From contig CM033400.1 of the NCBI GenBank assembly GCA_019426215.1, positions 16,910,568-16,974,567 of the forward strand: a stretch of 64,000 nt of DNA. The letters are read 5' to 3'. The stretch comes from Buddleja alternifolia. Lineage: Eukaryota > Streptophyta > Magnoliopsida > Lamiales > Scrophulariaceae. Shown here piece after piece: positions 46,419-57,264 of the stretch (positions are counted from its first letter, which is position 1; every line of letters starts with the position of its first letter). The notes beneath the pieces were generated by a model that ran no database searches, was not told where the DNA came from, and saw only the letters and a program-made list of their open reading frames with translations. The position numbers and the translations under genes are program-made.

Positions 46419-49180
46419 CTCATGACGGAGTTCATGATGAACCAATCGCTGAAGCCCCTCCTCTCTCGGAGATTCCAGTTGAACTAGACGTGGACATGGC
46501 AACTGTTGTGCATATTGCTAAAGAAGCATTCCAAGTTCTTCCTGACGCTGAAAGTTCATCAGCGAGTGAAGCAACTTTAAACACTGAGCGGTCGATAGAA
46601 GTGGCCCCCATTCCAACAGAAGCTATTGCCCTTGTTCCTACGCCAACCGGACCTCCTCCTCGTGTCATTGATTTCTTCCCGCACGGATATCATCCAGATG
46701 TCGAATTTTATTATGCTGCCAGAGAACGTGACGCTCAAATGCTTGCCGAGTTGGAAATCAACTTTCAAACCACTCTCCATCGGCCCGATATGTCCAATAC
46801 CAAGAAATTTGAGTTTTTCGAGCGTATAGCAGATCTAGGACTATATGACTTAGAGCGATTTCAATCTCGCCTTGAGTACATTCGTCGTCCAGTGTTCAAT
46901 AGAGCTGACCTTGATCAACAGCGATTCACTCTAACCGGTCGCTCGGACGAGTCTTTTTATCCTCTGCGCCCAAACAAGATTGTTTTCAAGAACCCACACA
47001 TGGGTGATTGGAACAAAAATCCTGATGAGGAAGATCTCAATAAGATAGGATATTCTGCTCTCCCCTCCGTTGTCAAGTCTCCCCAGAACGCTCTCTCTCC
47101 AAATCCACTCAAACTCTGGAAAGGCAAAGGCTCGCTTGTTGCGGAGCGCCCAAATCCGGTCAACTCGTGGATTGAAGATGAGGCTCGTGAATATCTTGCC
47201 AGATTATGGGCTGAAGACTATGATGATGAAACAGAACGCTTCGAGAAATTCTTAGCAGCTAGAAAAGAGCAAAACAAAGCGAACAAACTTGGAAAACGAT
47301 GGATGATGGATACAACCAAATGGGCTGAAGAGTTCGTTCTTCACTTCTACACCCTTGATGAACTCGTCAAATATCCATTCCTGTTTAATTTTGGAATAGA
47401 ATATAGACGCCGAGGATTTGCCACCTTTTTGCTTCAACAGCGTCAGATAATTGCCGGGAATGTTAGCACTTTGCCAAAATACAGACAGCCCATCGAAAGC
47501 TACATTCGCCAGCAGCTCGCCTTATTCAGCCAGGGCGGACGCTACGTTGTGCATCCTCGTGCAGACTTTGTTCAACGAATCTTCCCTGACCTCAACGAAG
47601 ACGCTTCGTCAAGTAAACAACCAGTTCTTCAAAGCCAGAGTCAGATTCGTGTTGACACTTCAACAGAACACGCTGAGTTTGCTGAGTTCCACCGAGATAT
47701 GAGAGCAGTGATAGAAAATGTCCAAGCGTTGGATACAAGTTTCAATCACTATTCAGGGTTAAACGATTTCCGAGGATATACTCTCCACCCTGTGATCTTC
47801 AGTGAACAGAATATTCACGTGGCTAAGATGATCTCTCTGATTAGGCCAGTGGACCAAGAAGCAGCTCAAGCGTTCATGCCGTTAATTTTGGACTTTTTCA
47901 ACACATATACATCAGGGATTGCTTTACCAGAAGGTGTGCAACTTGCACTAAGTACTGACGAGCGCGAAGACGCTATATTCTTTATCCCGCAATCCAGCCT
48001 GATCAGTCCCCGGCATGTGATGGAAGCCCTTGGCCCCCTCTGGGTTATTGGCATTCGAGAACCGTCTCCTCCCTCAATCCAAATTCTGGAAGAAGATTCT
48101 GCTCCTACTGCGGAAGTCGCTCATCTTTCTGTGGCTTCCTTGCCAGATTCTTCTAGCGCCCCAGTAGTCGAGCCCCCAGCGATTGCTGATTCTATCTTGG
48201 ATCACGCAATTGAAGAAGTGCACGCTGAAATTGCTCAAGCGCCTGTCGAACCTCTCCTAAGAGATAAAACCAAAAGCAAGGCTGCAGTTTCAAGTTCTTA
48301 CGGACTTCTCCCATCCCCAGAACGTCCTTCTTCGGATTCAGATTCAGACAGTGACTTAGAGGCCCGAGATTTCAGAAAGGCTGTACGGAACTCGCTTCAC
48401 CACATCGAAGGTTCCTGCTCCAAGCTTTCTGAAGCCGCTGACAGACAGACTCACTTAATGTCTGATACGCGAAGCCGTGGCATTGCCAACGCTTCAAATT
48501 ACGGCACCATTGCTATCATGGAACGCATGTCCCCTCTTATCGCTGAGCTCTCCTTTGAATTCAATCGTCACCTTGCTCAGAGCGCTTCGGCTGATGCGGA
48601 CAGACACGCTTCATCCGATGCCGTTGCTCAAAGTGTCACCCAACAGATTGCTCTTCTAGTCGAAGAAGTTAGACTTTTGCGCCGCGATGTCGCTGATCTA
48701 AAATTGTCCATTGATGAAGTCAAGAAGGGGGAAAGTAAAGAAAAGACCAAAGCGATTTCCAAGACGGATAATAAACATTGGCGTTCGATGTTCGATGAAC
48801 TGGTAAGCATTAAGAGAATGCTATCCAAGAAACGAAAACCAAGGTATTATCTCGGAAAATACGCTCTTCCCCAGTTGGACCCCGACTTCTTAGAGAGTAT
48901 GGGATTTCATGCTTATGCCGGACCGCTACAACGACCTGTGAATTGGAGACCGTCAAATGACCGTCAAAGAGATATATATTATGATCTGATTCGAGAACTT
49001 GGCCTTCCACCAAGGGATTGGACGGAAAGGTTGTTAGAGCTAAATGAAAGCGCCAGACTCCGCAGGCATGACTATGATGAAATCCAGCATACAACTATGA
49101 TCGACATTGATCGACTCTTAAAAGAACTAGCGTTAGAAGTTCTTCAAGGCGAAGAAAGAGCAAAGCGACAGAAGAAATAA
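46419..49180 (+). CDS. Element 2 3' gene, second copy, exon 3, complete
   Basis: About 919 codons, from AHDGVHDEPIAEAPP to the stop at 49178-49180. A conserved region (about residues 75-470 of the exon) contains VIDFFPHGYHPDVEFYYAA, RFTLTGRSDESFYPLRPN, NPLKLWKGKG and FPFLFNFGIEYRRRGFATF-like blocks shared with Element 1. An acidic/serine-rich stretch, a coiled coil near VEEVRLLRRDVADLKLSIDE, and a C-terminal block LGLPPRDWTERLLELNE follow. With exons 1 and 2 the gene has about 1,389 codons. Position downstream of pol is that of Sirevirus envelope-like ORFs, but I see no signal peptide, transmembrane span or fusion peptide. Function unknown. Confidence 0.75.
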
Positions 49181-49400
49181 ATGTTTTTTTGCGTACTTTA
49201 TTTCTTTCTTATTCTTTTCAGTATAAATCATGTATGCTTCACTTCAATACATATGAATGATTTATTGCTGAAACAACTTGTTGAAGCCCAACTAACTTTA
49301 ACTAACATTACTAACCTTTCAAACGCTGACTTATATTCCTTTGGGCCTTTTCTTTTTTAACTCTTAAAAATATGAAAGAGTTACAAGTCTTGACATCATC

Positions 49401-49414
49401 AAAAAGGGGGAAAT
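49401..49414 (+). promoter_or_regulatory. Element 2 polypurine tract
   Basis: AAAAAGGGGGAAAT abuts the 3' LTR start TGTTAGG at 49415. Identical to Element 1. Confidence 0.9.
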
Positions 49415-51235
49415 TGTTAGGTAATTTCATGTTAGATGTTTTGATGATGACAAGATAGGATTCAATGTTAGACCCCAAATAAAATGTAAGTTTATGCTTT
49501 CATAGATCTCTGTATAAAGCGTTTAAAGAGTTTGTAATTTTGTTTAGGCTTGTAATTTTTATCCTCATAGATTTTAGACTAAGTCTTAGCGACTGAATCA
49601 ATAATAGAATTCCAGGTGAGTCTATTTGAGAAGAAGTTGAAGACCAGAGTTTGAAGTCAACCGAAGATGAAGATTCCTTCTTACCGCCTGTCAAACGCTA
49701 AGAGACCGCAGTTCAGGATTCATGAATCAAGCGTTCAAATACTCAAGCGACTTATAGAAGATTCACCTGAAATAAATCCTCATGTCATAAAGGACTTAAA
49801 TGCAATCATTCAACGGGCATTTATTTCCAACGGGAAATAAATTCAAATTGCATTAAATGCCTGATAAAAGCATTAAATGTGATAAGCTACTGTGACTTTT
49901 GGACAAGCCTTCCTTTGACCAGATTGTCAGAACTTTCAAAGTTTTAGCTGCTCCCGTCCAATAGGTTCCAGCGAATTTTCAGGAATGTCAGATTTTAGGT
50001 ACAAACACGCGCTACGTGAAAGGCACGCTCCTACATGTGTCCAACGGACAGATCCCAAGAAATTGCCTATAAATACCTTACTCCAGAAAATCAAAAAAAG
50101 AGAACAACATCAAGAATATACGAGAAATTATTGCCAAAAATCCTACGTACATTCTTTCTGAAAAAGCTTAGAAATTTCATAGCCAAAACCTTTCAAGCTT
50201 TCCATCTACATTCCAAACAGTCATAAATATCTCAAACATCTTCCAAAGAAGAAATCCAAACTTCAACTGAGATATTCCAAGTTGTTTGATCTTCTTTAAA
50301 ACAAACAAAACCCTAGTGATAAACCTCAACATTTCATCTGAGTGAGAAAAGTTGTTGAAAACTTTCAGGCAGCATTTCTGAGTGAGAGAAACTTGAAGAA
50401 GACGATCTTCATTGGTGCTGAAGTCTGTGTGATCAAGGAGCCCAAGATCATTTTCATCCATTACTATTTTGTAGAAGTTTCTGTGTGATCCTTTGATAAT
50501 CATCATAGTAATTTCCTCCAAGTGAAAAAGGAGAAGAAGGACGTAGCTGGGATTACATCACCCAGTGAACCTTACAAATTATTGTGTCATTTATTTTATT
50601 GTCTTATATTATTCACTTCATATTATTCTGAAAAAGACAAGTAAAATTGCAAAGCGAAAAGTTGTTGAAAACTTTCAGGCAGCATTTCTGAGTGAGAGAA
50701 GCTTGAAGAAGACGATCTTCATTGGTGCTGAAGTCTGTGTGATCAAGGAGCCCAAGATCATTTTCATCCATTACTATTTTGTAGAAGTTTCTGTGTGATC
50801 CTTTGATAATCATCATAGTAATTTCCTCCAAGTGAAAAAGGAGAAGAAGGACGTAGCTGGGATTACATCACCCAGTGAACCTTACAAATTATTGTGTCAT
50901 TTATTTTATTGTCTTATATTATTCACTTCATATTATTCTGAAAAAGACAAGTAAAATTGCAAAGCGATTAATTTAACTAAAAGAACACTAAACATTATTT
51001 CCGCTGTGCTAACCCTGATTAAGCGATCTAAGCGTTGCCCTACTTTGGTAAACTGCTGAAATCACTAAGTCTAAGTTAACTATTCTGAAGCGTCTGACCC
51101 AAGCACTCAGTTTTTCCAAGCGTTCAAATTTCTAAAGTGATACGAAAATTTTTGTGAAGTAAAAAAAAAAAGAGTTCAGGGTCTATTCAACCCCCCCCCC
51201 TTCTAGACCCTTTCGTATGCCACTTGGGACCACCA
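49415..51235 (+). mobile_element. Element 2 3' LTR with internal duplication
   Basis: 1,821 bp. Nearly identical to the 5' LTR except for a 310-bp tandem duplication (about 50346-50655 repeated at 50656-50965). Ends CACTTGGGACCACCA at 51235, followed by the CACAT target repeat. Confidence 0.92.
50346..50965 (+). repeat. 310-bp tandem duplication in the 3' LTR
   Basis: The segment from GAAAAGTTGTTGAAAACTTT to TAAAATTGCAAAGC occurs twice in direct orientation, 310 bp apart, and once in the 5' LTR. The two copies differ at only a few positions, so it is recent. Confidence 0.9.
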
Positions 51236-51258
51236 CACATCTTCCACGTTTGAGCGCC

Positions 51259-51309
51259 TAAGCCATTAGCGCAGGCGGTGCTAAAGCAACATCTTGAGAA
51301 GATGGGTAT
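51259..51309 (+). pseudogene. Copia RNase H tail, split by Element 3
   Basis: CCATTAGCGCAGGCGGTGCT and the following bases encode the PLAQAVLKQHLEKMG end of RNase H, close to 8938-8985. It is joined abruptly on the left to the gypsy LTR scrap at 51258. It continues at 61094-61133 on the other side of Element 3. Confidence 0.75.
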
Positions 51310-53364
51310 TGTTGGGTTGACTCATTCCCTCGGGTGGTTCGTGGCAGTGGAAATTAAAATTTTACAAAAGCAAAACGTACAACCACCCGAAAATAGGAAT
51401 ATGGAATTGGTTTGATTGAATTTGATAAAGAGGTAAACGAAATTATACCTTCCAAAAATTTCGTTTCACCTCGTACTTTGGATCTCAGCAACCTTGTGGT
51501 GCAAATCCACACAATTTCCCTTAGGTGAGAAATTGCCCGTCGTTTTTCGTATCTCCCGGTTTAGAGTGCTCCAAGCGTCGCACCTCTAAGATGTATCCAC
51601 ACCTCGTTCAAGTCACCAATCGTCTTGCCTTGCGTGCTAGACAACAAAACGATTCTAAGCTTAACTTAGGCTTGATTATGTGAATGGTAGGAATATTTTC
51701 TAAGTCGTTTAATTCAACACATGAATAGAACGACATCTTGTTGGAAAGTGGGAGAAGGTGGCCGATTTTTAGGTCTAGTGAGGGGGGGGGGGGGGGATTT
51801 TCCAGCTTTTTCATCATCTATTTTAGTCACCTTCATCTCTTATTTATAGGTGAAGATTACCTAGAGTCCTATTAGGAAAAGGAAACTTCCTTTCTCCCAA
51901 ACTCTCTAGTAATCCTTATCCTATGAAGACTTGGAGGAGGGGAAAACTCTTTTCCTCTTCCACCACACATAAAATCGCCCCCTCGCTTATTTACACTCAC
52001 AAATCGGTCAACTCCATTTAATTGGACTTTATGATTTAATTTTAACTTCTCAATTTAATTATAAGTGCAACCCATCAATTAAATACAAGTCAAATTAAAT
52101 CCAACCAACTAATTCCAACATTTATTTATTTAACTTGGGCTCCACCCAATTAAATAAAATACTTGGACTCTACTAGGTCTATTAATTTAATTAATTCTAC
52201 AAGATTAATTAAAAGAGTAAAATTAATTAAATCCTTCAATTAATTTATATTCCATATTAGGAAATTACTTAGGCTCGTTTCTATCTTAGTAAGTACACCT
52301 TCCCACAGTGCTAGTGTACCTTCCTAAAATGAAAAGTACTAGATTAAATCAATCATTTGATTTAATCAAGCCTCGAATTAGTCACCAAGCTAATTCTCGG
52401 CACTTACAAATCACGGTTCCCACCTAGCATAGGGTCCCGAAGACCTAGATAAAACGAAAGTAAAGACACGCCTTTTGCGATCTTGATCCTCGCATAAGTA
52501 AGATCTCTCTATCTAATCTCCTGATTGAATCTAGAGCATTGGCTAAGGTCGAAGCTCCATTAATTCAATACTATGTTTCCCTCGTTATGTGAAATCGACT
52601 TCGACTATCTAAACGAGGAAACCCTATGCTTCTTTAGATATCATACTTCGGCCGAAGATTCCTTAAGTCGATTCACTATGTAAGCATAGGAGATTAACCG
52701 ACTGGCTAATGTCAGAGATAGATTCCTCTTGATTCTCACGTGCCTTACTACGTAAGATGTGCATGTCTGAGTTTGCCCATATTAGATCATCTAAAGTGAT
52801 CATGTAACAAATCAAGAACATGCGCGGTTATGCATAAGACATCCAATGGAATCTTAGGTCCATAAGGATTACTCTTATACTACAAGACCATTGGAAGTTC
52901 CACATTCGACAGGGAATCCATTTCAGGAACTTCCATGGGGTTGTTCAGTTCGCCCATTACCACAATGGCAACCCTCATATATGCACTGGCTTTCACTGTG
53001 CCAGTATCTATGGAACGAGATACACTTCTACCAGAGTATGCATCATATGAGCAAGTCTTTTGGGTTGCATCGATATCCCTTTATCTGGATGAATCCTTTC
53101 ACGACTTGGAACAATGTTTAAAGATCACAGCCTTCGAGACATATTCCATCATTGCCACACCCAATGTGCAATGATGTCCCATAGCTATGTGTGATCCTTC
53201 GGGACTTTATTCTAAGCCAAAGTAAAAACTAATTTAAGAATAAAGACATGCCACACATAAAAAAGAGATTGACTTTATTTATAAGAAAACGATTGTTCAA
53301 CTCTAGAGTTACTATTATAAAGAATGGCGCCCAATAATTGGTGCGCCGGGCACTAACTCTAACA
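51310..53364 (-). mobile_element. Element 3 3' LTR
   Basis: 2,055 bp. Lacks a stretch of about 95 bp present in the other LTR at roughly 59896-59990. Contains a G-run near 51782-51796 and a TATA complement TATTTATA at 51841-51848. Confidence 0.9.
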
Positions 53365-53375
53365 ATCTCCCACTT
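53365..53375 (-). promoter_or_regulatory. Element 3 polypurine tract
   Basis: The minus strand reads AAGTGGGAGAT next to the 3' LTR, as in the related elements at 9014 and 61122. Confidence 0.8.
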
Positions 53376-53378
53376 GCC

Positions 53379-56300
53379 CTAGCGCCAATTGCCCATGTAC
53401 TTAAGGACCACTCTTCCCAGATGTCCTTCAAATACTTTTTGGCTAAGGGGTTTGGTGAGTGGGTCAGCTATGTTGTCTGCTGTATCCACGCGCTCCATTC
53501 GCACATCGCCTCTTCCAATGATTTCTCGTATCAATTGGAATTTCCTCAGAACATGTTTGGATTTCTGATGAGACCTCGGCTCTTTTGCTTGCGCAATAGC
53601 CCCGTTGTTATCACAGTATACCGTTACTGGATCCCCAACGGATGGAACGATACCCAATTCTTGGATGAAGTTCCTCATCAAACAGCTTCTTTTGCAGCCT
53701 CATTTGCTGCAATGAATTCTGCTTCAGTGGTGGAGTCGGCTATGGTTGCTTGCTTGGAACTCTTCCAGCTAACCGCTCTGCCATTAAGCAGAAATACAAA
53801 CCCAGAGACCGATTTCGAGTCATCCTTGTCGGATTGGAAACTCGAATCAGTAAAACCCTCTAATTCCAATTCTCCTCGTCCGTATATCAAGAACAATTCC
53901 TTAGTTATCCTTAGATATTTAAGGATTGTTTTCACCGAACTCCAGTGTGCCATGCCTGGATTCACTTGATATCGACTGTACACACTCAATGCATAAGCTA
54001 CATCAAGTCTTGTGCATATCATCGCGTACATTATACTACCTATCACAGAAGCATAGGGAGTTTTGGACATTTTCACTCTTTCTTCCTCAGTCTTTGGGCA
54101 CATAGACTTGGAAAGTGTGATGCCATGTCCTATTGGAAAGAATCCCTTCTTGGATTTTTCCATTTCAAATCTTTTAAGTACGCGATCGACATATGCAGAT
54201 TGGGAGAGACATAGCATCCTATTCGATCTATCCCTATAGATCTTCATACCGAGTATGTAGGACGCCTCTCCCATATCTTTCATGGAGAATTTATTAGAGA
54301 GCCATACTTTAGTTGACTGCATCATCCCTACATCATTTCCAATTAGTAGGATGCCACCGGCATAAAGTATGATGAACGTGACTGCGCTCCCACTGTCTTT
54401 CTTATACACACATGCCTCTTCAACGTTTTGAACGTATCCATACTTTTGTATGACAGTGTCAAAATGTTTGTTCCAACTTCGAGAAGCTTGCTTAAGTCCA
54501 TAGATGGACCTTTGGAGTTTACACACTTTGTGTTCGCTTCCTTTGGATGTAAAGCCCTCTGGCTGTTGCATGTAAATCTCTTCCTCAATTTCTCCATTGA
54601 GGAATGCAGTCTTTACATCCATCTGCCATATTTCATAATCAAAATATGCAGATATTGCAAGCATAATCCTAATGGATTTTAGCATAGCCACTGGCGAGAA
54701 GGTTTCCTCATAGTCAATCCCTTGTCTTTGAGTAAATCCTTTTGCCACGAGACGAGCCTTATAGGTGACTACCTCTCCATCGACTCCAAGCTTTCGCTTG
54801 TAGACCCACTTACAGCCAATGGGCTTGATGCCCTCAGGTGGGTCAACCAAGGTCCATACCTTGTTGGAGTACATGGAGTTCATTTCGGATGTCATGGCCT
54901 CTAGCCATTTTCTCGAATTAATGTCAGATATTGCACTCTTAAAACTCTTCGGATCAAAGTCTAGAGAAGGATCTTGAGTGCCCTCCTCTTGCAATAGGCC
55001 TAGCCATCTTTCAGGCTCCTTTGGGATCCTCTTTGATCTCCTCAAAGGTTGTGTGTTTTCAGTGGGTGCCTCTGATGTAGCCTCGTTAGTGTCGGGTGGG
55101 TTAATTTGTATCTCTTGAGTTGATCCATTCTCATGGACCTCATCAAGTTCTACAGCCTCACATTTCCTATCTAGAAGGTGAACCCTCTCTAAGAAATTGG
55201 CGTTTCTCGAAATAATAACCTATTGTTCCGTTGGGCTGTAGAAGTAATATCCAACAATTTCCTTTGGATATCCTACAAAATAGCACAAAGAGGACTTGGG
55301 GTCCAATTTGTCTCCCACTAAGTGCTTTACATAAGCTGGACACCCCCATATTCTCAAATGATTATATGAGGGCGTTTTTCCACACCAACTTTCATATGGG
55401 GTATTGGGCACCGTCTTGCTAGGCGATCTATTCAACAGATAGACAGCCGTTTCAAGAGCATAGCCCCACATGGACTTAGGAACTTTAGTGAAACCCATCA
55501 TGGATCGAACCATATCTAGCAATGTTCGATTCCTACGCTCGCCTACCCCGTTATGTTGAGGCGTGCCGGGCGGTGTCCACTGTGAGAGAATTCCATTCTC
55601 TCTAAGATAATCAAGAAACTCAGTAGACAAGTATTCTCCTCCTCGATCCGATCGAAGAGCCTTAATACTTCTACCAAGTTGTTTCTCTACTTCATTTCTG
55701 AACTCCTTAAACTTCTCAAAGGATTCAGATTTATATCTCATAAGATATAAGTAACCATACCGTGAATAATCATCTGTAAAAGTTATGAAGTAACTTTGGC
55801 TACATGAGTGCTCACACTCATTGGCCCACACACGTCCGTATGGACCAAGTCCAATGGTTTTGTGGCTCGTTCCGCTTTCCCCAAAAACGGTAACTTGGTC
55901 ATTTTTCCTTTAAGACATGATTCGCAACTTGACAATTCATCTAAGTCATTTATACCTAAATTTTTTGCCATTGTTCGAATTATTTCTTTGGAAATATGTC
56001 CAAGTCTTTCGTGCCACATTTGTGCTTTTACTTGATTATCTTGTTTACGTTTGTTACTTCGTTGAATATTGAGATTGGAAATTATTGGGGATATAGTATA
56101 CATTCCATCCTTCATTTTCGATTCCATAACAAGAGACGATTCATAAAACAAAAGCAAACTTTTATTATGAATCTCAAAACAATATCCTTCTCTATCCAAA
56201 ACCGGAATCGAGATAATATTTCTTATTATTTTAGGAACAAAATAAACGGAATGTAAAACTAATTTCCTATTTCCTAACTCTAAGTAGATTGTCCCCACGG

Positions 56301-57264
56301 CTTTGGCAGCAACCAATGCTCCATTCCCCATCCGCAGGGTCATATCTCCTCTACTTAGCTCCTTGGTTCTTTTCATCACCTGCAAATCATTGCAGATATG
56401 AACACCGCATCCAGTGTCAAAAACCCAAGAAGAATCGTTAACAGTGAAGTTAACTTCAACAAAGAACATACCTTGAGCCGGAGGCTCTTTGCAGTTCCTT
56501 TGCCAGTACCCAACTTTCCCACATTTGAAGCACTCATCAGACTTTTTAGACTTGCACTTCTTACCCTTCTTCACACCATCATTACCTTTCAGCTTCTTAG
56601 TCTTATTCTTATTCTTGTTGCCCTTCTTGGCTTTTGATGAAGAATTCATAAGAAGCACCGGTTTATCCTTCTTGATGGTGCTTTGAGTAGCCTTCAACAT
56701 GTTCAACAGCTCAGGAAGCTTTGTTTCAAGTTGGTTCATGTTGAAATTGACCACAAATTGATCATAAGAGTTAGGCAATGACTGTAGGACCAAATCCATA
56801 GAAAGCTCATTGTCAAGTGCCACGCCCAGACCAGCCAATTTTTCAATTAGCCCGATCATTTTAAGTACGTGCGCACTTACATCAGAGTTTTCAGTCATTC
56901 GAGCTTTGAAGAGCTCCTTGGAGATAGCATATCTTTCTCGCCTAGTTCTAGTGCCATATAGCTCTTGCAAATGAAGGAGGATCGACGCAGCATTCTCGAT
57001 CGTCTCATGTTGTCTCTACAACTCGTTGCTCATAGAGGCCAACATGAGACATCGCACTTGCATGTCATCTTCCTTCCATTGTTGGTACTGGAACTTTTCA
57101 TCATCAGATGAATCCTCTTCCAGCTCATCTTGCACCGGTATGTCAAGCACATATTGTCTTCTTTCAGACGAAAGGATAATCTTAAGGTTACGAAGCCAAT
57201 CTTTAAAGTTTGATCTAGTCAGTTTGTTTGTTTCAATTAGGGTTTTGAAAGGATTATTGGCCAT
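53379..57264 (-). pseudogene. Element 3 gag-pol, broken, RT active site lost
   Basis: Starts MANNPFKTLIETNKLTRSNFKDW at 57264. Gag continues past a stop at about 57013 and ends with a zinc knuckle CFKCGKVGYWQRNC, where the usual His is Tyr. Protease WVFDTG, integrase HERLGH...CESC zinc site and the DDY, RSDRGGEY and PGTPQHNGVGERRNR core follow. A frameshift lies near 55800 and breaks near 55220 and 55050. RT has MDVKTAFLNGEIEEEIYMQQPEGF-type sequence, but the YVDD box at 54353-54364 reads YAGG. RNase H follows to LKYMGNWR at 53379, with a final frame change near 53680. Confidence 0.9.

Larger units (their letters stand above)
34674..48571 (+). repeat. Tandem duplication of pol-to-3'-gene segment inside Element 2
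   Basis: Unit 1 is 34674-40793 (6,120 bp). Unit 2 is 40794-48571, enlarged by the gypsy LTR at 41072-42725. The junction reads ATTCAATCGTCACC then GCCTTGTTCGCAAG; the pol sequence at 34674 is GCCATGTTCGCAAG. Units are nearly identical, with scattered differences such as the nonsense change at 44972 and the one-base deletion at 39711. No LTR lies between them. Confidence 0.9.
29116..51235 (+). mobile_element. Element 2: 22-kb Sirevirus-type retrotransposon with internal duplication
   Basis: Flanked by the 5-bp duplication CACAT (29111-29115, 51236-51240). Order: 5' LTR, primer site, gag, pol, 3' gene, a second partial copy of pol plus the 3' gene, purine tract, 3' LTR. The second copy arises from a tandem duplication of about 6.1 kb (34674-40793 repeated from 40794). 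A gypsy LTR of about 1.65 kb lies in the second copy, and the 3' LTR has its own 310-bp duplication. Without these additions the element would be near 14 kb, like Element 1. Gag and the first pol copy are open, so the element is much younger than Element 1. Confidence 0.93.

Noticed and set aside
44840..49180. Calling the 3' gene a viral envelope
   Set aside because: Position fits, but I find no signal peptide, transmembrane helix or fusion peptide, so the product is left unnamed.
29116..51235. Two separate nested Sirevirus elements in place of one with a duplication
   Set aside because: There is no LTR, primer site or target duplication at the 40793 junction, and only one pair of LTRs with one CACAT duplication.
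52891..53174. 76-79 codon plus-strand frames, repeated at 60569-60897
   Set aside because: They occur in both LTRs of Element 3 in untranslated sequence opposite to the element's transcription, with no domain.
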